From positions 1 through 7,200 of the forward strand of contig JAKAOI010000112.1 in assembly GCA_021812265.1 (NCBI GenBank): a DNA stretch of 7,200 bases. Reading direction: 5' to 3'. The position numbers and the translations under genes were made by a program. This stretch comes from Chloroflexota bacterium (GTDB lineage Bacteria > Chloroflexota > Ktedonobacteria > Ktedonobacterales > JACDGC01). A model generated the notes under the pieces. The model was not told the DNA's origin and made no database searches. It saw nothing but the letters and a program-made list of their open reading frames with translations. Shown piece by piece: positions 1-5,086 of the stretch. Positions within the stretch are counted from its first letter, which is position 1. Each line of letters starts with the position of its first letter.

Positions 1-119
1 CTGCAACAGAGGGAGGTCTGGACATCCCCAGAACCCCGTACAAGGGATATTGCCCCTTGTATATCCCCGATGTTCCATGCTGAAGCGAAAGTCCTGATTG
101 CTTATTTTCTTGGCGTCGC
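1..119. other. Intergenic 3' flank of the sigma/anti-sigma operon with overlapping inverted repeats
   Basis: No convincing gene is seen here. Two inverted repeats share bases: TACAAGGG (39-46) with CCCTTGTA (54-61), loop of 7, and GGGATAT (44-50) with ATATCCC (61-67), loop of 10. Both pairings cannot form at once. An outer imperfect pair, GGACATC (20-26) with GATGTTCC (69-76), could enclose them. No T-run follows on either strand, so this is not a classical intrinsic terminator, although it sits where the anti-sigma transcript would end. A minus-strand reading frame opens at an ATG at 78-76 and stays open to the window edge, but it lacks a good ribosome binding site. Confidence 0.5.
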
Positions 120-725
120 TTATCGCCGAATATGCAGCGTAACAGTAATGACGCTAACCAAGGTAAGGATAAAACCTGCCGCCAGAACACCATAAATCCA
201 CCACGCAAATTGCTGCTGATTCGGTTTGCTGATTGACGGGGCAGCAACAGCTGTGGGTGATTGTACCGGTAAAGTGGTAACACCGGTAGGTTTTTTCGGG
301 GATGGTGTTTTTGCTGTTGGGGTTATTGCGCTGCTTGCCGAGCAATTTTCTGTTCCGCAAGCGTTCCTTACTACTGCAATCGCGCCGGTATAAGATCCGT
401 TAGGGAAGTTGATATAGGAATATGCGCCAAATAGCAGCAATGTCAACCCTAATACTGCCGCAGCAGCAGAAAATATCTGCCAAGGTGATGATCGCGCCGG
501 TTTGCGGGCAAGCATTCTTTTATCCAGCGTAAAATTTCTGGGAACAGATATTACCTTGGCGCGGCGCAATAAATCTGTTGTCATTTTTAGCTGTGTCAAT
601 TGATAAGAACAGCGATCGCAGGTTTGTAAATGCTTCCGCGCCATGGCGTATTCTTGATTATTTAAAGCTCGATCCAGATAAGCCGAGAGGTCTTCATTGC
701 GTAAATGATTATTTGTTTGATTCAT
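120..725 (-). CDS. Zinc-finger (ZAS-type) transmembrane anti-sigma factor
   Basis: This is the likely inhibitor of the ECF sigma factor encoded just upstream. Its cytoplasmic N-terminal domain would bind the sigma factor at the membrane until a signal releases it. Numbered from the chosen start, residues 32-39 carry the H-x3-C-x2-C zinc motif (HLQTCDRC) of the zf-HC2/ZAS family. Two hydrophobic segments lie at about 82-105 and 174-197, and the protein ends in a short basic tail. That places about 70 residues outside the membrane, rich in Pro, Thr and Ser, with a C-x4-C cysteine pair just after the first segment. The start at 725 is preferred over an in-frame ATG at 776 because AAGGGG (731-736) lies 5 bases upstream; it gives 201 residues. 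The gene overlaps the sigma gene by 17 bases, implying coupled translation. The family call is firm; the sensed signal is unknown. Confidence 0.88.
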   Translation of the reverse strand: MNQTNNHLRNEDLSAYLDRALNNQEYAMARKHLQTCDRCSYQLTQLKMTTDLLRRAKVISVPRNFTLDKRMLARKPARSSPWQIFSAAAAVLGLTLLLFGAYSYINFPNGSYTGAIAVVRNACGTENCSASSAITPTAKTPSPKKPTGVTTLPVQSPTAVAAPSISKPNQQQFAWWIYGVLAAGFILTLVSVITVTLHIRR

Positions 726-1419
726 GATGGCCCCTTTTTTTATCAGTAGAATACGGCGAACGCGGCTGATCTTCATTGCGTTTATCTATTTCAAGACGCT
801 TTTTCGGTGTTTTAAGTTCCCCATGTTCACGCAAAAATATCTGCAGCCGCTCTCTTCCGCGCGCGATGCGTGACTTTACGGTCCCTGTTGGTGTGTTCAT
901 AATCGCGCCGATTTCTTCGTAGCTATATCCTTCTACATCACACAAAATAACTGCGATGCGCAGATCGTGTGGTAATGTCATTAAACCTGTTTGTATTACT
1001 GTAAGCAATTCATTGCGTTCAACAAAAGATTCGGGATCCCAAGTGGATGTATCGTCTTGCAGCGTATTTTGCAGCGAATAGCCGGAATCTGGTTCTGATA
1101 TATCAAGTGAAACGGCGGTTCTTTTTTTTATGGAGCGCAAATAATCTAAACATCGATTGGTTACAATGCGTAAAAGCCATATTCGGAAGGAGTCACCCCG
1201 AAGTGTGGCTAACGACATATATGCGGCTAAAAAAGCTTCTTGGGTTACATCTTCGGCAGATTGCCAGTTGCCTAGCATACGCACTGCTACACTGAAGGCT
1301 TGCCGCTGATATAAAAGAACCAAACCATTAAAAGCGTTGGCGTCTCCATTTCGCGCTTTTGCGAGCAGAGGCGCGGCAGCGGCGTCAATATTTTGCTGGT
1401 CATCTGGGGGTATGGCCAT
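709..1419 (-). CDS. ECF-family RNA polymerase sigma factor (sigma-70, group 4)
   Basis: The protein (236 residues) would direct RNA polymerase to a small regulon. Region 2 spans about residues 28-97, with the core-binding and -10 recognition part around Q-S-A-E-D-V-T-Q-E-A-F (53-63) and W-L-L-R-I-V-T-N-R-C (81-90). Region 4 spans about 142-195 and contains the -35-binding helix-turn-helix, G-Y-S-Y-E-E-I through G-T-V-K-S-R (164-184). There is no region 1.1 or region 3, as expected for ECF sigmas. The acidic linker (about 105-137) and a charged 38-residue tail after region 4 make it longer than the usual 160-200 residues. The anti-sigma gene follows with a 17-base overlap, the classic layout. 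The ATG at 1419 has only a weak AAAGAAAG-type binding site upstream, so the exact N-terminus is less certain than the identity. The nearest relatives I recall are from Chloroflexota. Confidence 0.93.
   Translation of the reverse strand: MAIPPDDQQNIDAAAAPLLAKARNGDANAFNGLVLLYQRQAFSVAVRMLGNWQSAEDVTQEAFLAAYMSLATLRGDSFRIWLLRIVTNRCLDYLRSIKKRTAVSLDISEPDSGYSLQNTLQDDTSTWDPESFVERNELLTVIQTGLMTLPHDLRIAVILCDVEGYSYEEIGAIMNTPTGTVKSRIARGRERLQIFLREHGELKTPKKRLEIDKRNEDQPRSPYSTDKKRGHHESNK
731..736 (-). promoter_or_regulatory. Ribosome binding site deciding the anti-sigma start
   Basis: On the minus strand this reads AAGGGG, 5 bases before the ATG at 725-723. It lies inside the last codons of the sigma gene, so ribosomes finishing the sigma factor could re-initiate here. 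It supports the shorter anti-sigma protein over the ATG at 776. Confidence 0.65.
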
Positions 1420-1489
1420 TGAAATGTGTCTTTCTTTTGTTGAAATATCTGAAGAACAAACTCAGAAAAAATTTATTGCGCAGGTATAA

Positions 1490-1516
1490 TGAGATAGGCG
1501 TTAGGTAACCGTTTCA
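1490..1516 (-). promoter_or_regulatory. Candidate ECF-type autoregulatory promoter of the sigma/anti-sigma operon
   Basis: Read on the minus strand, TGAAAC (1516-1511) is followed after exactly 16 bases by TCTCA (1494-1490). TGAAAC is the -35 type of SigW-like sigmas, and TCTCA fits the T-C-N-N-A -10 of RpoE-like sigmas. ECF factors commonly transcribe their own operon. The start of transcription would lie about 60-65 bases before the sigma ATG. The elements are short and the match is by eye, so this is a hypothesis. Confidence 0.33.
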
Positions 1517-1667
1517 TCATATAGTATGACATATTTTAGGCAGGAACAGGACAGAAGGATAAAACAATATGTTCGCGTATAGTGTAGATAGGCACAAAGC
1601 AGCTTGCTAAAAAGTCATTCAGCATAGGAATTCAAGAGATTTTTTATCACCGCATTGGCATACATTA

Positions 1668-1676
1668 TGCTATAAG
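1668..1676 (+). promoter_or_regulatory. Candidate extended -10 promoter of the 113-residue gene
   Basis: TGC directly precedes TATAAG, a five-of-six match to TATAAT with an extended -10 TG element. It lies 43 bases before the ATG at 1720. No -35 hexamer stands at 16-18 bases; TTGGCA at 1655-1660 is too close to serve. An extended -10 can function without a -35, which is why the site is listed. Confidence 0.35.
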
Positions 1677-1719
1677 ATATCGGATTAAAAGCAACTCATG
1701 GAGTGAAGGCGAAGGCATT

Positions 1720-2061
1720 ATGAAAAATATACGAGAAATGCATCCACGAATATCACAAAAAGCAATGGAACAGTTGGCAGATAGATTAACTCCGCTGCAA
1801 AAAGACATTATGACGCTGGCAGCCGCGCCAATTATTTTTGGCTGGCAAGATAGATGGTATCCTGCCAGCGCACGATTAAACGCTATGGCTGATGGATTGA
1901 TTCGCCGCGGGTTGTTATATAAAACAGGCGCCGGAATACAATCATTTGAAGTAACTCATATTGGATTTCAGGTTGCAAAGCTATTAATTGATCGCGAAGA
2001 AAATATGTTTTGTGAACCTGCTTTCGGTGATCCATTTGAATCGAAAAGACCTAAAAAATAA
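1720..2061 (+). CDS. Hypothetical small protein with winged-helix-like pattern
   Basis: I do not recognise this 113-residue protein. Residues 13-35 look like two helices (K-A-M-E-Q-L-A-D-R-L, then T-P-L-Q-K-D-I-M-T-L). Residues 51-69 form a third helix followed by R-R-G-L-L-Y-K, and 75-90 read F-E-V-T-H-I-G-F-Q-V-A-K-L-L. Helix, 'G-L-I-R-R-G-L-L', then 'V-T-x-x-G' is the pattern of the third helix and wing of many winged-helix domains. The C-terminal tail is polar and ends in basic residues. There is no signal peptide and no membrane segment, so it is probably cytoplasmic. GAAGG (1711-1715) sits 4 bases before the ATG and a second GAAGG (1705-1709) sits 10 bases before it. It is the only plus-strand gene here and converges on the LysR gene. 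A DNA-binding role is inference only. Confidence 0.72.
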   Translation: MKNIREMHPRISQKAMEQLADRLTPLQKDIMTLAAAPIIFGWQDRWYPASARLNAMADGLIRRGLLYKTGAGIQSFEVTHIGFQVAKLLIDREENMFCEPAFGDPFESKRPKK

Positions 2062-2120
2062 AACATGCCGAAGAAAAGAAATTATCCGCAAAAGGAATTT
2101 TGCATATATCATAACGCTTT

Positions 2121-2173
2121 TATCGCGCCAGAGATATGGTCTTCAATGGAGAAGCTATGTTTTTGGCGCGATA
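2121..2173 (+). other. Long stem-loop across the convergent 3' ends
   Basis: A perfect 10-base inverted repeat, TATCGCGCCA (2121-2130) and TGGCGCGATA (2164-2173), continues inward. In the plus-strand RNA, 2131-2139 pairs with 2155-2163 using several G-U pairs. After a bulged base (2140), CTTC (2141-2144) pairs with GAAG (2151-2154), closing a 6-base loop. No T-run follows on either strand. The element covers the 3' untranslated region of the 113-residue gene and the last codons and stop of the LysR gene. It probably protects or ends the plus-strand transcript, but its function is not established. Confidence 0.6.
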
Positions 2174-3135
2174 GTATAATCTGCTTCAATTTTTAGCAAT
2201 GTTTCGCGAATATATTGGATGGTTCGCGGTATGTATCCTCTGCTTCTTAGAATAACACCTGTATATAACTCAATGGGGCGCGTTTCCGGAGAGAGAATAT
2301 GCAGAAATTCCCTTAAATGTGTGGCTAACGCTAAACTGCGCTGCGAAACTATCGTTATCCCTGCATTTTGAGCTACCATACGCAATAGTGTTAAACTTTC
2401 TGCGCCTTCACAAAGAATATGCGGAGTAACGCGCGCCTCTTCAAAACGACGCATAATTTGCGATCTCATGGGGCCTTGATCGTTGGAAAGCATCAGTAAG
2501 TCTTCTGTGGCAAGTTCTTCCCAAGAAACAAATTTTTTCTTGGCCAGTGTATGGTTTTTATTAATAACGATGTAGGTTTTTTCCTGATATAAATCAAACG
2601 CCTTTAGATCTGCTTCATGAATATTTTCGGCCTTATCAGTCATACGCACAATACCAATATCTAATGTTCCTTCACGAACCATTTGAAAGATTTTTGTGGT
2701 GCTGCGTTCCCGCACTTTAACGGTTAAATGTGGATGTTCTGCTTTTATTATGCTGAGCAATTTGGGAATAAATATCAGTGTCGCAGAAGGGAAAGCGCCA
2801 ATAGTAATCTGCCCTTCTAATTGCTCTGTTTTTTGATGAGATTCGGATAATGCGTCGCGCGCTATTTGCAGTAAATATGCGGTTTGTTTCTGAAGCGCAA
2901 CTCCTTCATCAGTGAGGTGAAATCCATTTGTTGGGGTGTTTTGTTGAATTAAGACGCATTTCATTGCGCGTTCTAAGTTATGAATATAGGTGGTAAAACT
3001 GACGGTAGTTATATTCATAATGCGGGCAGCGCGCGCACGAATTTGTAATTGAGAAAGCAGCCAAAAAGCCTGCAATTCTTTTGAAAAGATTCCCGAATCA
3101 AAGCAATCTGAAAATAAATCTTCATCGTAATCCAT
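2155..3135 (-). CDS. LysR-type transcriptional regulator with divergent DNA-binding helix
   Basis: This is a 326-residue regulator, about 30 residues longer than a typical LysR protein. The winged helix-turn-helix is at about 18-77 and aligns without gaps to the family (A-A-R-I-M-N-I at 36-42, F-H-L-T-D-E-G at 72-78). The usual S-Q-P-A-x-S-R-Q-I stretch is replaced by T-T-V-S-F-T-T-Y-I (43-51). A linker helix covers about 79-105. The effector-binding domain starts at G-Q-I-T-I-G (108-113) and has the family features L-D-I-G-I-V (158-163) and V-A-Q-N-A-G-I-T-I-V (254-263). An acidic extension of about 17 residues precedes the helix-turn-helix. The ATG at 3135 has only a weak AAGAA site, but no other in-frame start keeps the domain intact. 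The effector is unknown. It lies downstream of the exporter operon on the same strand with its own promoter, so a link to the exporter is possible but unproven. Confidence 0.9.
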   Translation of the reverse strand: MDYDEDLFSDCFDSGIFSKELQAFWLLSQLQIRARAARIMNITTVSFTTYIHNLERAMKCVLIQQNTPTNGFHLTDEGVALQKQTAYLLQIARDALSESHQKTEQLEGQITIGAFPSATLIFIPKLLSIIKAEHPHLTVKVRERSTTKIFQMVREGTLDIGIVRMTDKAENIHEADLKAFDLYQEKTYIVINKNHTLAKKKFVSWEELATEDLLMLSNDQGPMRSQIMRRFEEARVTPHILCEGAESLTLLRMVAQNAGITIVSQRSLALATHLREFLHILSPETRPIELYTGVILRSRGYIPRTIQYIRETLLKIEADYTIAPKT

Positions 3136-3189
3136 AATTTTCTTGTATACACCGTTAATTTATTTTAAAAAGCATTGGCGCCAGAATTG

Positions 3190-3214
3190 AAAAAAAAGAC
3201 CGCTCTGAAGAGGT
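3190..3214 (-). promoter_or_regulatory. Weak terminator-like hairpin in the LysR leader
   Basis: On the minus strand ACC-T-CT (3214-3209) can pair with AG-C-GGT (3204-3199), five pairs around one mismatch and a 4-base loop. A run of eight T (3197-3190) follows. It lies between the LysR promoter and the LysR start codon, where an attenuator would be. The stem is short, so this is marginal. Confidence 0.2.
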
Positions 3215-3225
3215 GAATATATTCA
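3214..3225. promoter_or_regulatory. 12-base perfect palindrome near the LysR transcription start (possible operator)
   Basis: TGAATATATTCA is a perfect dyad. It begins just downstream of the predicted transcription start (about 3228 on the minus strand). A bound protein here would block the LysR promoter. AT-rich palindromes of this length also arise by chance, so binding is inferred only from position. Confidence 0.35.
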
Positions 3226-3234
3226 ATATATGTA

Positions 3235-3262
3235 ATTATAGCATAGTTATGTTTGCTGTAAA
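3235..3262 (-). promoter_or_regulatory. Sigma-70-type promoter of the LysR gene
   Basis: Read on the minus strand, TTTACA (3262-3257, five of six matches to TTGACA) is followed by 16 bases and then a perfect TATAAT (3240-3235). The -10 is preceded by TGC, an extended -10 element. Transcription would begin near 3228, giving a leader of about 93 bases before the ATG at 3135. This is the best promoter in the window. Confidence 0.7.
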
Positions 3263-3269
3263 CGATAGG

Positions 3270-3301
3270 AAAAAATATTTTATGGTCATAAAATATTTTT
3301 T
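3270..3301. promoter_or_regulatory. 32-base AT-rich dyad: LysR operator or terminator of the exporter operon
   Basis: Two 15-base arms (3270-3284 and 3287-3301) are exact reverse complements around a central GT. Each arm has only one G or C. The dyad starts 9 bases beyond the exporter stop codon and ends in six T on the minus strand, as a terminator would, but the stem lacks the usual GC core. Its centre lies about 57 bases upstream of the predicted LysR start, in the range where LysR proteins bind promoters. I cannot tell which role is right. Confidence 0.5.
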
Positions 3302-3310
3302 ATGTTGAAG

Positions 3311-5086
3311 CTAATTTTGGGATGCGTCCTCACGCCAAATGCGATTCATTTCCACGCTGTTTTGTAAAACATGTTGTAAATTACCGGAAGCTTCTACAAC
3401 ACCGTCTTTTAGTATGATGATAAGATCGGCGCGCCGCAAAACTTCTTTGCGATGCGATACCACAATATACGTTAATTGCTGCAGTTCTTTTAGTCGTTCC
3501 CATAATATTTTTTCTGTGTGCGCATCTAATGCGCTGGAAAGATCATCACAAACAAGTAATTGCGGTTGCTGATACAGTGAACGCGCCGCCGCCGCGCGTT
3601 GTATTTGTCCGCCGGAAAGCCGCACGCCGTGCGCGCCGATTACTGTTTCAGCGTGATTTTCCATCTGCGCGATATCTTTTTCGAGAGCCGCCGAATATAG
3701 CGCTTTTTGAGCTTGATCGCTATTTGCGTCTTTTGTAAGCGTAATATTGTTGAAGAGCGTGTCGCTGAAAAGATTTGGAACTTGCGGTATATACGCAGAA
3801 CGCGGCGGTGTAAGCATTGCGTCAGCGTTATCTAATTTTGCGCCATTCCAGAAAATTTCTCCGTTTTGAGGTGTCAGCACGCCTAAAATAGTCCGCAGAA
3901 GCGTAGTTTTCCCCGCGCCGATTTGTCCGGTTATAACAACAAATTGACCTTGCCGCGCTGTAAATGTAATATTATGTATTCCTATTTGTGTATCCGGATA
4001 TTGATACGTGAGATTTTTAAGGGTTAATTCCTGTAATGTATCGAACTGATTTACGCCGCGCTGCTGAAAAATTTCGGCGGGATTCTCATTTTCCTGTAAA
4101 TACAGTTTATGAACTGTGGTCAGTGTTGGTTCGGGAGCGTTTATCATAAGCTGCTGCAGCCGTGTAAACGAAACTGCGCTTTTTATCATTTTTACTTGCG
4201 CATTTCCGAAGAACGCTAACGCTATAGTCAGTCTGCTGAGTAACGATATATAAAAGGCAAAATCTCCGACAGAAAAATGTTTTGAAACAATAGCAGCAGC
4301 GCTGGCAAATAAAACGATACCTACCCCGATATTGTACATGTTTAAATTCAATGTTTTAAAAATTTCTGAAGTAAATAAATCGGTTACTGCAAATTTCCTG
4401 CGAATTTCATTCAGGCGAACAATTCTTTCGGTCATTTTTTGCTCTGATCCCGCCACTTTTATTGCTAATGATGCGCTGAATGTTTCACCAATTGCGTCGG
4501 CTACCGTTGCGGCTGCTTCACGATTGGCCTTGCGGAATTTTGCGAGTTTTCTGCCGGTGACCGCAGCTGTAATAATGATTGCCGCATATGGAAGTAACGT
4601 TAACACGGTAACAGTGACATTAATATATAGCATTATAGCTATGCTGACGCATAAAAATAGAGATATCCCCAAGCCATCGGTAAAAATATCAATAAGGTCG
4701 ATTAGCTCATAGGTGTCATCCCGAAGTTTGCTGATTATCTCTCCGGCAGAATCTGGCGCTGATTGATTGCTATTTTCGTCAATAATCCAACTAAAAATAT
4801 TTCTTCTCAGCAAGGTATAAATCCAATATTCAAAGGTGAGAAAACTGAATGTTCCTCCCATAAACGTTGTAACTCGCATAAAAACTATAGTAAGCAGCAG
4901 AATAATAGCTGTAGTTATGTTAAATTGCGCGGAGGCGTTTCGTGTCAGTCCATTAAAAAATATGCCCACAGCAAAGCTGATGCCTAGCGGTAAAATGTAA
5001 TTTGCTATCCATAAAGAGCTGTTGATAAATACCAATACAGGATTTGTCCGGAAAATTTTTCCTAATACCTGAATAGCTAATTTCAA
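3311..5086 (-). CDS. ABC exporter half-transporter, subunit 2 (canonical LSGGQ, Asp at the catalytic Glu position)
   Basis: This is a membrane-spanning permease fused to an ATPase, 591 residues, the second half of a heterodimeric type IV (MsbA/BmrCD-like) exporter. About six membrane helices fall within residues 13-300. The ATPase domain has Walker A G-Q-I-G-A-G-K-T (387-394), Q-loop Gln435, signature L-S-G-G-Q (490-494), Walker B L-L-V-C-D with Asp514, then Asp515 where Glu is usual, D-loop S-A-L-D (518-521) and H-loop His545. The start is a TTG that overlaps the stop of the preceding gene (TTGA), with GGGGG (5094-5098) 7 bases upstream; no other in-frame start is near. Asp515 predicts weak hydrolysis at the site built by this Walker A/B, as in TM287 or BmrC-type subunits. 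The substrate cannot be told from sequence; lipid, peptide or drug export are all possible. Confidence 0.92.
   Translation of the reverse strand: MKLAIQVLGKIFRTNPVLVFINSSLWIANYILPLGISFAVGIFFNGLTRNASAQFNITTAIILLLTIVFMRVTTFMGGTFSFLTFEYWIYTLLRRNIFSWIIDENSNQSAPDSAGEIISKLRDDTYELIDLIDIFTDGLGISLFLCVSIAIMLYINVTVTVLTLLPYAAIIITAAVTGRKLAKFRKANREAAATVADAIGETFSASLAIKVAGSEQKMTERIVRLNEIRRKFAVTDLFTSEIFKTLNLNMYNIGVGIVLFASAAAIVSKHFSVGDFAFYISLLSRLTIALAFFGNAQVKMIKSAVSFTRLQQLMINAPEPTLTTVHKLYLQENENPAEIFQQRGVNQFDTLQELTLKNLTYQYPDTQIGIHNITFTARQGQFVVITGQIGAGKTTLLRTILGVLTPQNGEIFWNGAKLDNADAMLTPPRSAYIPQVPNLFSDTLFNNITLTKDANSDQAQKALYSAALEKDIAQMENHAETVIGAHGVRLSGGQIQRAAAARSLYQQPQLLVCDDLSSALDAHTEKILWERLKELQQLTYIVVSHRKEVLRRADLIIILKDGVVEASGNLQHVLQNSVEMNRIWREDASQN

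Larger units (their letters stand above)
1420..1719. other. 300-base divergent intergenic control region
   Basis: This region separates the minus-strand sigma operon from the plus-strand 113-residue gene. It should hold promoters for both directions, and one candidate for each is listed separately. No reading frame with coding character and no strong hairpin is seen. A TATAAT at 1485-1490 on the plus strand has no -35 partner and no gene directly behind it. Confidence 0.5.

Noticed and set aside
726..776. Longer anti-sigma start at the ATG at 776
   Set aside because: It adds 17 basic residues not typical of the family and lacks the well-placed AAGGGG site found before the ATG at 725.
1047..1295. 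Plus-strand 82-codon frame within the sigma gene
   Set aside because: It is antisense to region 2 and the linker of the ECF sigma factor and has no binding site or domain pattern.
1485..1490. Perfect TATAAT on the plus strand
   Set aside because: It has no -35 hexamer or extended -10 TG, and the next plus-strand gene starts 230 bases later behind a better candidate.
1988..2179. Plus-strand 63-codon frame overlapping the end of the 113-residue gene
   Set aside because: It has no ribosome binding site, lies out of frame over a better gene and runs through the stem-loop into the antisense of the LysR gene.
4332..4712. Plus-strand 126-codon open frame inside ABC subunit 2
   Set aside because: It lies wholly antisense to a conserved membrane domain, has no recognisable motif, and is best explained as a shadow frame.
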